Shown: positions 20,547 through 31,235 of the stretch, one piece after another | How the letters are laid out: the number at the start of each line of letters is the position of its first letter | How positions within the stretch are numbered: the first letter of the stretch is position 1 | From: Zasmidium citrigriseum | Lineage: Eukaryota > Ascomycota > Dothideomycetes > Mycosphaerellales > Mycosphaerellaceae | Reading direction: 5' to 3' | DNA: 64,000 nt | Assembly: GCA_002786025.1 (NCBI GenBank) | Contig: NHNW01000012.1 | Location: forward strand, 806,001-870,000 | Notes under the pieces: model-generated | Database searches by the model: none | The model's input: the letters and a program-made list of their open reading frames with translations, nothing else | Told to the model about the DNA's origin: nothing | Program-made: the position numbers and the translations under genes

Positions 20547-21300
20547 ATGGACCCTCCCGCTCGACTTCACATGCTACGCCAACTCCTTCCTCTATTGAAA
20601 CCATCAACTCAAATGAACGTCTCCGGCACCTTCAACATCTTGCGTCTCCTCGCCAATCCAGCCTTGTGCCTTCCACACCACACGATTGCCACATTCGACC
20701 AACTTCCTATCCCGCTCTCAGCAGCATTCGCCAACCGCAATGGCGAAAAGAAACCAGATATCCGAGCCATAGTCCTCGACAAAGACAACTGCTTCGCAGT
20801 CCCCCAACAAAACCAGATATACGAAAAGTACCACTCAAAATTCGACGAGTTACGAAAAGCCTATCCAGGAAGCAAACTCCTAATCGTCTCCAACTCCTCA
20901 GGAACAAATTCCGACAAAGGCCATGTGGAAGCCGAGCTCTTGCAACGAAATACCGGAGTCAAAGTCCTCAGACATACGACTAAGAAACCAGGATGTCATG
21001 TCGAGATCATGGAGTACTTTCGAAGCAGACCAGAGACGGGCGTCACTACTGGGTCGCAAGTAGCCATTGTTGGAGACCGATTATTCACGGACGTCATGAT
21101 GGCCAATATGATGGGCTCGTATGGAGTCTGGATCAAAGACGGCGTAGTGCCAGATCATGGCCTCGTATGTTGACCCTTATGATGTTCAGTCCTCTATATA
21201 CTAACTTACGATCCAGCTCACGCGAGTCGAGAAAGGCCTCTCGAGCTTTCTGTTACGACGAGGCTATACGCCACCGGAACCACGAAGTGATTTTGAATGA
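20547..21300 (+). CDS. GEP4: Mitochondrial phosphatidylglycerophosphatase Gep4
   Basis: Gep4 dephosphorylates phosphatidylglycerophosphate to phosphatidylglycerol at the inner mitochondrial membrane, a step in cardiolipin synthesis. Exons 20547..21164 and 21217..21300 (52-bp intron, GTATGT, TACTAAC branch) encode 233 residues. The HAD catalytic motif is VLDKDNCF, with DxD intact, followed by motif II (LIVSNSSG), motif III lysine (TTKKPGC) and motif IV (VAIVGDRLFTDVMMAN). The second exon gives the conserved ending that includes RVEKGLSSFLLRRGY. The Met at 20613 (MNVSGTFNILRLL) matches the usual family start, so the upstream 22 residues may be extra or part of a targeting sequence. Confidence 0.94.
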
Positions 21301-21784
21301 GCAAAAGGATCTCTATGAGATCTTACTCAAGACCGAGGGACCACTAAGTCGCAAAATTGGTCCATACTTGAGCGTGCAGGCCGACACGAGAGATGTCAAG
21401 CCCAGTCCGTTAGTAAGAGACGCCACCAAAACACGAATGCCGTACCACGTATGAGGACGAAGGCACCGCGAGGTGTGCGCAAATCGGATCCAGGATGCCG
21501 TCGAGTGCCCGGCTCGATGTATCATACTGTAATATTAGCAGACGTAACGAAAGCTGAACCTTGATGACAATCATTCATTTCATTCTTTCAGTTCAATTGC
21601 TACGTGCATGGGGTTTCTACTGCATAGGTCAACAGACAATCCCCTTTCCAACCGTAGCCGCGCACATCCTGTGTAGTCTCGTGTGTTCCTCACTTATCCT
21701 GCATGTTGTGTGTGCAGGTGTTCTGTTCTTCAAGCTCAGTGTTGTATCGTCAATCCAATGCAACACATTGGTATCTCTCGTCTT
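21301..21784. other. Convergent 3' regions, GEP4 / PAN3
   Basis: This 484-bp gap lies between the stops of two convergent genes. It is T/C-rich and presumably 3' UTRs and polyadenylation regions. I see no gene. Confidence 0.5.
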
Positions 21785-24597
21785 TCAGCGTCGACTCGAA
21801 TCCGACGCCCTGCTGATCTCCGCCCATGCCGACTCCAAGCCGCGCTTGACTTCCTTGTAGGACGTGATGAAGATGCTTTGCTCATCGCGGGTCATGAGCT
21901 GAATCTTCTCATCGATGCCAGCATCAAGCTTGTTCAAGCATGTAATGATGTGGCCCAGGTCAAGGACAGGCTTGCCATCTTGATTTACTTGGTGGAAGAC
22001 GTAGTCGCGGAACAGCTTCAGGTAGTAGCGCTCGCCCGTCTCCGACCATGCAGCCGATGGCTGGTTTAGTGCTGCTGGGGTGTTGGCGTTCGGCGAGCTA
22101 CCAGTGTCTGGCCGCTCCAGAATGATGTTGAGCTTGCCCATCAATCGAAACAAGCGTGCGTTCTCCAACTCACGCATCAAATCAGAAGTGATTGCGTCGT
22201 CTAGATGAAGGGCGCTGTCGTAGGCGGAGATAACTTTGTCCGCAATGTTGTTCAGAAAAGTGTGAATGTTGTAGTCCTTGGACGTCGCTGATTGATCCGC
22301 AGGTTGGCTATTGTCTTGCTGCAGCGGAGGCGGAGCAACCAGCCAAGCAATGCATGATCTTAGTCGCTCGCTGTAAGATCGACTGACAGTCTCCAAGGCT
22401 TTTGGTGTATTTTGATGTGCTGAGGGGTTCCTCGATGCAAGGGCCAAGATCAGTCGTCCAAGGTCTTGTAAATCGGTACGCTGGAGCTCATGCACCGGCC
22501 GGCGCTGTTCGTGTTGAGTGATGTCGAAAACTCCACAACCGTTCAGTCGCAGGCGGTTCTTAGATGTCACAAGCACTTTAGATGCGGTGACAGTCTGTGC
22601 GGCAACGCCGCCTTCGTGGATAGACTTCAATGCACTAGCGAGTTGCACAATGTAACCCCAGATGTCGTTCTCGGGGATCACCTGCGTGCCAGTCCTCTGC
22701 ATGTGTCTGTTCGCTGCCAAGTGCTTGTCTGCCAAAGTCTGCGAACATGGGTGATAATCCGTCACGATGATCAGAGAGCTGTCTCCGAACCATCGTCCGG
22801 TGAACGCATCGTGGACTCGAACCAAGCTCGAATTGGCGATGCGCTTCCAGCTGTTGACAGTCTTGATAGCAGCCTCACTGCTAAGGCGGAAACCTTCGAT
22901 TCGTCTCAATGCGTAGGTATGTCCATCCCTCTCTGAAGTCGCTTTGTAGATCCAACTTGGGTATCCAAAAGTCGAAGCTCCTTTCGTATGGTTGGTGTCC
23001 AAGGCCACAAGAGAGTGAAAATACTCAACAGTCTGGGGGAGCCCACTGTGGGCATATGTCTGCAATGTCGCCTCCGCCTTGCGTTGAAGGTCTTCTCGGA
23101 GGTCGTCTGGGATGAAGAAGTCTGCTGTGCTACGCTGATAGGCCATCAGGTTCTCTCGCTTTGGGCCGATTGAGGCGTAGAGGTGGTAGTTGAGGGGGTG
23201 CTTATAGCCCGTCGCATCCTGAAAGAAAGGCTGATTGCCCACATGCGAAGCTTGCTGGACGTATGGGTTGATGTGAGTTTGCGACGCGTCTAGGGCCGCA
23301 ATGTTTTGCTGAGAAAGAAAGGGGTTTTCGAACGGATTGATCTGCTGAGAGATTTGCGGCTGTTGTGGTTCCATCTGGTTGCGCATTAGCCTTTGGCAGT
23401 TTCACTTGGAACTGAAGACATACCTGTGGCGAGGTCAGAAACGACTGGCCTGGAACAAACTCATGAAACTGTTGTGGTTGCTGGAAGGCCTGCTGTGGGA
23501 TGAAATCGCCTGATGGCTCTTTAGAGTGAGAGTTTGTCGCCGGCGTCACTGAGCCTTTCCGCAAGTCAGTATGTATTCTGTACAACGCGTTGCTAGACGC
23601 ACCTGATCCCCGCGGAGTAAACGTCGCTGCCGCTACAGCTTTGGGCGAAATGCCAACCTTGGCTGGCTGCACTGTCGCATTCTTCGGCGTGGGCGTGAAT
23701 GCTGGCGAATCGACGTTGAGCGATCGCTTTGAGCTATAGTGGATCAGCTTCGAGAGAGCAGACTTCCGCATACTCGTGTATACTGACAGTCCAGCACCGT
23801 TGGGTGCCATGTTGCCAAAGTCATGATTGTAATGACAGGTACCTAGAGCGATGAGTCAACCAACAACCATACAGGAAATGAAGTCCGATACCTTCTTGCA
23901 GCTTTCTACACTGTGGTCCGTTGCGGCACAGGATCTGGCTCATTGGAGGCCGATTCTCGAAACGACTTGACCCCCTGGAGAGTCTGGCAGGGGCAGTTGC
24001 CATATCATCACCTGTGGTGATTACGGCGCTCGATTCGACTCCCGAGTGCCTGTCAGGGCTTGAGCTCGCACATTGGGTCTCTGCACTAAGATTCTCGTTA
24101 GACACTGGTCCGGCTGAATCTGATCGACTACGTGAATCAAGGTCCGATCCGGTGGCAGTGGCAGCGGCGACGGCTTTGGCATTCTCCCTGGCGGTCTCTT
24201 TGGCAGGCGATGGCTTGAGCTTCGCGCTATAACTGGCACCGGCAACTGGCTGCTGGAAGTTGGTGGTGTTCGTGAGCGGATTTGGCAGGCCCCCTAGCAG
24301 CGGGTATTCAGAGTCGACTGCTGGTGGGCGCCGCGGTGGAGACTTGTTGAGCTCCTCCACGCGCTCGCGCTCTTCTTGAACCTTGCGCTCTCGCTCTCGA
24401 CGCTCCCAGGCCTCCTGGAATTCGGCGGCGTTACGGAGGACGTTCTCAGAGACAACACGTCGACCGTCGTCCGTGTCAGGCAGCGGACGTTCAGCAGGCG
24501 AGGTCTGGGGGTTGCTGGCCGTCCGTGTCCGAGTGCTATCCGGCACAAAGCGATCCTCGCGGATGTTCAAAGGCGCCCATTTCTTTTTGGGCGGCAT
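21785..24597 (-). CDS. PAN3: PAN2-PAN3 deadenylase subunit Pan3 (pseudokinase)
   Basis: Pan3 recruits the nuclease Pan2 to poly(A)-bound mRNA for tail trimming. Four exons (23892..24597, 23603..23842, 23424..23554, 21785..23374) encode 888 residues. A charged coiled N-terminal extension of about 220 residues precedes a CCCH zinc finger (C224, C230, C238, H242), whose last part lies across intron 1. Ser/Pro-rich linker and PAM2-like stretches follow (NVDSPAFTPTP, HEFVPGQSFL). Next are the pseudokinase domain (TFGYPSWIYKATSERDG, YALRRIEGF, NDIWGYIVQLASALKSIHEGG), a coiled coil, and the C-terminal knob (GERYYLKLFRDYVFHQ, DLGHIITCLNKLDAG). Intron 2 (48 bp) is in frame and free of stops, so a 904-residue retained form is possible. 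Confidence 0.93.
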
Positions 24598-25116
24598 GGT
24601 GGCAGCTCATCCCCTTGGTATGGAGCAAGTGCGATGTGGATGGAGGGAGTGTGCAGTTGGGGGGAGAGGGAGTCAAGGCGCGGGGTCTCTTACCTGAGTT
24701 CTGGTTGCTATGCAAACGTCGACTGGCAATACTTGAGGAAGGCGCGAGAGCAGGTCAGCGTTGAGGAAGCTGAGGTGTTCCCGTGGCCATACTATCCTGC
24801 CGCCGATGTCACGAATACCAGGGTCGTCGAAAGAACGGGAAGCAAGCCGCACCGAAATTCACAGGATAATAAATGCGCACCGGCTGGGACCCCAGAAATG
24901 TGGGAAGAAGGTGGAATATATAGTAAGGGCAGCTTGCGCCATCAACATTGGGCGGATCCCTCGTCTGCTGCGGGCGCTAGCGGCTAGGGCTGAAGCTTAA
25001 ATCGGCCAGCTTTAAGACCACCATCATTCGGGCTACTCGTTCACTTCTACTCGACCGCATCAAATCTACCATTTTCTGGAGCGCGTATCTTGGGCAGAGG
25101 GGATTGCATCTGAATC
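24598..25116. promoter_or_regulatory. Divergent promoter, PAN3 / UBX2-like
   Basis: This 519-bp interval lies between divergent ATGs. Open frames on the plus strand across 24376-24990 overlap the Pan3 start and show no family. It is probably two promoters and leaders. Confidence 0.5.
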
Positions 25117-26673
25117 ATGGCCGGGGCGGCGATCGATCTGTCAGCCTTGACAGAAGAGCAACAGCTTGCACTACAACAGGTCACATCGGTGACGGACCAG
25201 GACCTCGAGGCAGCAGTACCGTTATTGCAGAGATGCCAGTGGAACGCCCAGATCGCCATCACGAGATTCTTCGACGGCGATGCAGAGACTATCGACCCAG
25301 TCGCCGAAGCTGCACGTGCGCCTCCACCACAGAGCGAGCGAAGAGCAGAGACGTTGATGGATGGCATCCCCGCGAGGTCATCGTCGAGTTCCAGGAGTCG
25401 AGCAGCAGGCCTCGAACCCGCGCCTCGAGTCGTTCCAACGCCGGAGAACCAGATGACACAGCCGCTGCCGTTTCCCTTCTCGATAATACTACTTCCCTTC
25501 AACCTGACGTATGCCATCTTCCAGCGGGTGTTTGGAGCCGTTGGATACCTCTTCCCCTTCCTGCCGAGACTATTGGCACGGTTCTGGTCGGGCAGAGCTT
25601 CGCGACCGTCTCGAGATGCATCACGAAGACCACTAGGGCCCAGCGACACAGCAGCACGCTTCATTCGAGAGTTCGAGGAAGAGTATGGAGTGACGCATGG
25701 GACACTCCCATTCCACGAAGGCGGCTACGCCCAAGCCTTTGACATTGCTAAGCGCGATCTCAAATATCTCCTTGTGGTTCTTCTATCTCCCGAGCACGAC
25801 GACAATGGCCTCTTCGTGAGGGAGACTCTGCTCTCCCCCGAGTTCACTACGTTCGTCAACAACCCAAGCAACAATATCCTCCTCTGGGCGGGCACGGTTC
25901 AAGACGCTGAGGCTTACCAAGTCAGCAACGCCTTGAACGTCACACGCTTCCCTTATGCCTCTCTGATTGTTCACACTCCTTCAGTTTCATCGACAGCAAT
26001 GTCCAAGATTGCGACATCCGCAGGCCCGGTCGCCGTTCAAGATCTGGTTTCGAAGCTTCAAACCGCGATTCAGAACCACAGTGCCGAGCTGGAGAGAGTA
26101 CGACGGCAGAGACAAGAGCAGCAGGCAACCAGAAATCTACGACAGGAGCAAGAGAGTGCATACGAGCGATCACTGGCACAAGACAGGGAGAAGGCAAGAA
26201 AGAGGAAAGAAGAAGCTGCTGCAAAGGAAAAGGCAGAGAAAGAAGAGCGAGAAAAGGCAGAACGTAAGGCGGACCAGGCACGCAAACTCACACAATGGAG
26301 GCGATGGAGGGCACAGAGCATACCTGCTGAGCCTGGAGCAGATTCGAAAGACGCTGTAAGGATAAGCGTGCGAATGCCTTCCGGAGAGCGTGTGATACGC
26401 AAATTCAGAGCAGACGCAGACCTCGAGGAGCTTTACGCTTTCGTGGAGTGTTACGACTACCTCCAGGACGAGTCCGAGAAGCAAGTGAGCGAACCCGAGG
26501 CGTTTGAACATACATACAAGTTCAACTTGGTCTCGCCCATGCCCCGAGAAGTCTACGACCTGGAGAAGGGAGGTAGCATACGGGACAGGGCGGGGCGAAG
26601 CGGCAATCTGATCGTCGAGAAGATCGTTGGAGAAGACGACGATGATGAAGACGAAGAAGATCAAGAATCATGA
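25117..26673 (+). CDS. UBX domain ERAD factor, Ubx2/FAF2 type
   Basis: This ER and lipid-droplet membrane protein recruits the Cdc48/p97 ATPase to ubiquitin ligases. A single exon encodes 518 residues. The N-terminal UBA-like domain spans about residues 8-55 (LTEEQQLALQQVTSVTDQDLEAAV, WNAQIAITRFF). A hydrophobic hairpin at about 110-150 (FSIILLPFNLTYAIFQ, FGAVGYLFPFLPRL) inserts into the membrane. The UAS thioredoxin-like domain spans about 180-310 (YAQAFDIAKRDLKYLLVVLL, PSNNILLWAG). A highly charged coiled coil spans about 325-395. The C-terminal UBX domain (RISVRMPSGERVIRKF, with a loop near FNLVSPMPREVY) contacts Cdc48. Order and length fit human FAF2 and fission yeast Ucp10. Confidence 0.94.
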   Translation: MAGAAIDLSALTEEQQLALQQVTSVTDQDLEAAVPLLQRCQWNAQIAITRFFDGDAETIDPVAEAARAPPPQSERRAETLMDGIPARSSSSSRSRAAGLEPAPRVVPTPENQMTQPLPFPFSIILLPFNLTYAIFQRVFGAVGYLFPFLPRLLARFWSGRASRPSRDASRRPLGPSDTAARFIREFEEEYGVTHGTLPFHEGGYAQAFDIAKRDLKYLLVVLLSPEHDDNGLFVRETLLSPEFTTFVNNPSNNILLWAGTVQDAEAYQVSNALNVTRFPYASLIVHTPSVSSTAMSKIATSAGPVAVQDLVSKLQTAIQNHSAELERVRRQRQEQQATRNLRQEQESAYERSLAQDREKARKRKEEAAAKEKAEKEEREKAERKADQARKLTQWRRWRAQSIPAEPGADSKDAVRISVRMPSGERVIRKFRADADLEELYAFVECYDYLQDESEKQVSEPEAFEHTYKFNLVSPMPREVYDLEKGGSIRDRAGRSGNLIVEKIVGEDDDDEDEEDQES

Positions 26674-27478
26674 TACGCGGCCAAATGTAACATATGTCAC
26701 GAAATGAAGATAGATTGGGCTGACGATGCGAGCCGTCGGCGTCTGGACAATACTCGGATCACTATTCTTCGACCACTGAGTCTTTGTCACTGACGCGAAG
26801 AGCATCGTTGGCTTGTCTTGCACCAAGACCGAATGCAAACGGCAATGCAAATTCCCAATGCAGACGTCTTCGTCCATGCAAAGCGGAACCTGTGCACCAT
26901 CAGTTAATGTGAATCAACTCTGTGAAGCACTATGACTTCTTACAACACTTGATCCCCACGCCTTAGCATTTGGCGAAAGACGTTGAGCCTTGCGTGCTGG
27001 GGAGCTCTCCCAACCAGCCAGCCGACAGCGTGGGAGGAGCAGGAAGGGGGAGCTTTATCAAGGTACCATGCTCGTCAACGTCAACAGACGCAGACTCAAC
27101 GGAATCCTCTCCTCGCTGACTCGCCGTCGTGATAAGAGCAGCAGGTTTCCCCCTCATCGCAACCCAATACTTATCAGTTACGACTTGAGACGATATGTTC
27201 TCTTCGTTTCTCCTTCGAAGAACTTGATGCACACCTTTTTGGATACCAAGATCGATCATACATACAAAGCGAAGCCCATCAACACCATTCATGCAAACTC
27301 CCAAACCAAATGGGATATCCTCCAAAATGCCCACCCATCCATCCATACATACGCTCATGAGATTCCGAACATCGACATCGCTCGCTAAAACCCATCACAA
27401 AATGCAAAACGACCTCGCTGTCTCGAGGTTCGCCGATGCCGCTACGCCATGCAACAAATACAAAAGAGTTGAAAGAGA
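26674..27478. other. Convergent 3' regions, UBX gene / PARG
   Basis: This 805-bp gap lies between convergent stops. It has a short CCAT/CATA-rich stretch near 27328-27350. Small ORFs on both strands (for example 26990..27388) have no recognisable domain. Confidence 0.5.
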
Positions 27479-29020
27479 TCAAGACTGTCCAACAACACCA
27501 GTTTGCTGAAACCGGGCCAAGACGCCATCAGCAACATCCGCCTCGGCTTCACCGGTCATCGACTCTGTTCGAACGAGAGGACTTCGCGGACTGACGCTGC
27601 CTTTCCGTTTCCCGTTGAAGACATGTGCGGAAAGTTCGTCGATACTGCCCTGATACCAGCCAGTCTGAGGGTCGAAATGCGGCGAGGGAGATAGACCAAC
27701 GAAGTTAGTCTCTTCCAGCTCATCGAATTCGTCTTGCGACGTCTGGGAATCGGGAGCGCCGAAGCGGAATTCGTACACTTCTGATCCGGCGCCTTCGGAT
27801 TCGGAGTCGGAGGTCGTGCCGTCGAGTTGGTAGAAAGAGTTGTCTTCGCCATCGGAGCCTGGGAAGCCGGAGACAACGTAGTCGTCCTCGACGTCTTCGT
27901 CTTCGGTCGTGGTGTCGTCGCCTCGAGATGCTTGCGCCGCTCGTCCAAGGGCGATGCGATGATTGACTTCGCGAAGCTCTTCTTTTAGCCTGCCCTTGAC
28001 GAAAGAGCTCTGCGCAGTCTCGATCTGCAACTCCAGAGAAGTGGCAGTACCGATAAGTCGCTCGACCTCCACATCCTCAACACCAGCCCCTGAAGTCGCC
28101 GAACCCGACGATGGAGGATCATACTCAGGCGCGAGCACATCCTCAAAGACATGCCGAAATTCCCTCGCAAAACTCCCATCAGGGATAGAAAAGATGATCT
28201 CATCGATGCCCTCCCACTGCTCCGCGTTCGGTCTCCGTTGGCGAGAACTTCCCACGATGACTTTCCGCCACAACTTCGCGACTTCTTTGACGGGATGCCT
28301 GTAAGAACCGCCACAACCCCAGGCGCCGAGGACGAGCTGTTTCGTGCCTTTCAGTTGCGCCATGCGTAAGACAGCTTTCATCTTTCGGACCACAATGTCG
28401 CGATCCCGATCGCAATAACTGACGCCGCATGAACAGCTCGCCTCGCGCTCGTCGTATCGACCGCGGTTTTCTGGATGTTTCGGAAGACCAGCGGAGATTA
28501 CGTTGATAAAGTATCGCTCACGTTTTGGCAGATCGATTGCGTTGGTATCGCGGAAAACGAGAACATCTGGTGTGAAAATACCGCCGATATCTGGTAAGGC
28601 GTAGAACTCGTCGTAAAGTGAAGGAAACAGCGTGGTTCGCGCGCAAAGAAACGCTTCCTGGTCGTTTCCGCCGGTCAAGAATGCGCCTCCAGGTCGACTC
28701 AGCGAAGCCATGTTGTGAATCGTGACATTCGATCTGGCGTCGTCGTTTCTGCGACTGTCCGCCGTTCGTTTCGCGCCATACGGCTTTTCTGATATGTTTG
28801 AAGCAGTACCTAACGGATCTTGCGTCGTTACGCGAATCGTCAAGTCTGGTCGGTATATGGGCGCAGCCGGTCCCGTAGGAGTCTTGATTACGGGCTGAGG
28901 ATCGACAATGAGGTCGGCCTGCGAGATGCCATGCTTGGCTTTGGGACTTGATCGCAGAATCTCGGGTATGGCTCTGTGGACGGTGGCTTTCGCCCTCAAT
29001 TCTCGCTCAGCTCTTGTCAT
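27479..29020 (-). CDS. Bacterial-type poly(ADP-ribose) glycohydrolase (DUF2263, TIGR02452)
   Basis: The enzyme class hydrolyses poly(ADP-ribose) through a macrodomain. A single exon encodes 513 residues. The N-terminal helical part and macrodomain span about residues 1-330 (ARSNVTIHNMASLSRPGGAFL, YFINVISAGLPKHPENRGRYDE, QLVLGAWGCGGSYRHPVKEVAKLW). The rest is an acidic, Ser-rich disordered tail with a coil at about 340-375. The PARG signature is normally Gly-Gly-Gly then QEE. Here it reads PGGAFLTGGNDQEAF: the third Gly is A113 and the second Glu, the catalytic one in the bacterial enzyme, is A123. E122 is kept. The family is certain, but activity by the known mechanism is doubtful. Confidence 0.88.
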   Translation of the reverse strand: MTRAERELRAKATVHRAIPEILRSSPKAKHGISQADLIVDPQPVIKTPTGPAAPIYRPDLTIRVTTQDPLGTASNISEKPYGAKRTADSRRNDDARSNVTIHNMASLSRPGGAFLTGGNDQEAFLCARTTLFPSLYDEFYALPDIGGIFTPDVLVFRDTNAIDLPKRERYFINVISAGLPKHPENRGRYDEREASCSCGVSYCDRDRDIVVRKMKAVLRMAQLKGTKQLVLGAWGCGGSYRHPVKEVAKLWRKVIVGSSRQRRPNAEQWEGIDEIIFSIPDGSFAREFRHVFEDVLAPEYDPPSSGSATSGAGVEDVEVERLIGTATSLELQIETAQSSFVKGRLKEELREVNHRIALGRAAQASRGDDTTTEDEDVEDDYVVSGFPGSDGEDNSFYQLDGTTSDSESEGAGSEVYEFRFGAPDSQTSQDEFDELEETNFVGLSPSPHFDPQTGWYQGSIDELSAHVFNGKRKGSVSPRSPLVRTESMTGEAEADVADGVLARFQQTGVVGQS

Positions 29021-30498
29021 GTTTGCAGTCCGTTTCGTATGCGTGGTTTCCAGTCGTCAACGTTAACGGTCGTGGTCGAGTAAGACGTCGCGGTGGAAGG
29101 CTGCAGTGAGTATGGATAAAGACAGTGGGCACGACGACGTCAGAAGAAGGGGTGGCAGAAGCGAGAGACGGTGGTCGAGTCCTGGCCGGGTTCTGAGGGT
29201 CGTTGCATGTGAAAGAGGCACTCGCCGTAGGTTCGGGCGGAGTCGACCAATGCGCTGTCTCGTGCCCGCTCCACTCGCGATCCAAGCTGTTTGGGCGGAT
29301 TACGCAGCGCAGGAGTGGATGGGTATGGGCTTGCTGGTGCAGAGAAAGGGAGAGGGTCTGGGACAGGATCACGCGGCAGCAAGGTGGTCGGCAGCGTGTA
29401 CAAACTTACATTGCGCGCAGTCGGGGAGCAGCGAGCAGCGAGCGCCATGACATGAGCAGGATGAGCTGGGCGGGCGGGCTCTCCTCACGCTCTGTCCGGC
29501 AAGCATGTGAAAGTGCTCCACTTCGGCCAGCACCCACCAATAGCAACGCCCAGTGCCGGACAAAGCAAACGCAGCGTGCAGCCGTCTTCCCTCCACTGCC
29601 CCTTGGGCGCAGCCGCCGACCGACCTGGGTGCCCGGTGCATTTCGTCAGCCTCTCGAGCGAATGACGATAACAGTCCGTTGTATTTCGCCTTTTCACATG
29701 CGTTTTCGATGTTTGCGATGTTCTGCGGCGATGACGGCGTTGGTGCAAAATACTTCGGTGGCGCCCGACTGGCCTCCGAAGAGTGCGCGATCTGGGCCGA
29801 TTGAATTGGAGATCGGGTGTTGGCCGTTTTGATTAGGAATGCAACGACCTCGCTGCACGCGTTGCCAATACCGTACTGATTTATTATTGTCTCTCAACAA
29901 GTTTGCTGTCCGGACATGTGAGAGACCACCTGTGTCGCATGTGATGCTCCGCCTTCGTCGAAGGTGTGCTTCATCGATGCTTCGAGCCCGCCGGAGCTGG
30001 CTAGGCTGTGTGAGCACTGGCAGGATGCAGACAGACCTGGACCTATTCCTGCCCGTCACATGAACGCCTGCCGCTCGCGGTAATGGTACATGTAAGCTGA
30101 AGTGCCCGCCGCAGGGTTTCGAGCCGCAAGAAGTCCCCGTAGATGTATCGAAGGCACGAGACTCGTGACATGAGCGATGCCGGCCCGGTTTGATCTGATC
30201 GCGTGGGGTTCCATTCGACTGGACATGCTGACTGAGGTGGCTCGCTTCACAGGTGCACACGTAGGACAGAGCGTCTCCGTGGTGGTAAGACAGGAGTACG
30301 GAGAGTAGAATGCATGAATATCGTGACGAGAACGCATTGGCGGTGTGTTTGTCGGGCTGATTGGCTTGAACCCGCCCTGGCTTGGCGTCCATCTCAAGTC
30401 GCTCTTCATGTGATCAATGATGTCTCTCTCCATTCCGTGACCCACCAATCGTCCTCCCACCACGACACCGCATCCGCCGCCTGCATGAGACAACAATA
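29021..30498. other. Gene-free stretch with divergent promoters, PARG / TRS31
   Basis: This is about 1.5 kb between divergent genes. A minus-strand frame of 232 codons (29694..30392) and several shorter frames exist, but their composition is Cys/His/Arg-rich with no domain and they look like shadows of GC-rich DNA. The stretch is long for a promoter and may hide a non-coding transcript; nothing in the sequence proves one. Confidence 0.4.
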
Positions 30499-31188
30499 AT
30501 GCCAGGCATGAGCGGTCCGCCTCAGGTACCTCCCAAAGAGGCCAACCACGCTCCCATCCCGCAAGCCAAACCATTCGTGTCCACACTGCGGTACCCCTCC
30601 AGCAGAAAAACCATCTACGACCGCAACCTCAACCGCACCAAGACCACCGAGATCTCGCTCGCCTCTTTCGCCTACCTCTTCAACAGCCTCATCACCTACC
30701 ACCATGCCAAGTCAGGCTCCGTCAGTGAGATTGAGACCAGACTCAATCGAGCGGGCTATCCCATAGGCATCAAAATGCTGGACCTACTGCTCTATCGCCA
30801 ACCGTCTCGAACCGCCGCGCGACCAACCAGAATGCTGGATTTGCTGCAGTTCATTCACGGGACACTGTGGCGAGCTCTGTTTAACAGGAGCGCGAGTGCA
30901 CTGGAGCAGAGCAATACGAAGAAGAACGAGTACATGATCATCGACAACGAGCCATTGGTCAACACCTTCATAAGCATACCAAAAGAGATGAGCCAGCTCA
31001 ACTGCGCTGCGTTCATAGCTGGCATCATCGAGGGCATGTGCGATGCAGCAGGGTTCAGTACTGATGGAGTCACTGCACATTGGGCTGGAGAGGGCGATGA
31101 GATGTGGCCAGGCAAGACAATCTTCCTGCTGAGGTTCAAAGACAGTGTGGTGGAGAGGGAAGAGGCGATCAAGGCTGGTGGAGGATGA
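30499..31188 (+). CDS. TRS31: TRAPP complex subunit Trs31 (TRAPPC5, Bet3 family)
   Basis: Trs31 is a core subunit of the TRAPP tethering complexes that act as exchange factors for Ypt1/Rab1 in ER-to-Golgi traffic. A single exon encodes 229 residues. After a proline-rich start comes the Bet3-like fold: TIYDRNLNRTKTTEISLASFAYLFNSL, then SEIETRLNRAGYPIGIKMLDLLLYR (helices), LLQFIHGTLWRALFNRSASALEQS, IDNEPLVNTFISIPKEMSQLNCAAFIAGIIEGM and FLLRF near the end. Length and motifs fit closely. Its stop is only 47 bp from the convergent Las1 stop. Confidence 0.96.
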   Translation: MPGMSGPPQVPPKEANHAPIPQAKPFVSTLRYPSSRKTIYDRNLNRTKTTEISLASFAYLFNSLITYHHAKSGSVSEIETRLNRAGYPIGIKMLDLLLYRQPSRTAARPTRMLDLLQFIHGTLWRALFNRSASALEQSNTKKNEYMIIDNEPLVNTFISIPKEMSQLNCAAFIAGIIEGMCDAAGFSTDGVTAHWAGEGDEMWPGKTIFLLRFKDSVVEREEAIKAGGG

Positions 31189-31235
31189 GAAAGGGCATAT
31201 GATGGAAAGTCACAATTGCACAGTGGCTTCAGCGT

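Noticed and set aside
29694..30392. 232-codon minus-strand frame in the PARG/TRS31 gap
   Set aside because: No family, irregular composition rich in Arg, His and Cys, and no convincing promoter or splice context.
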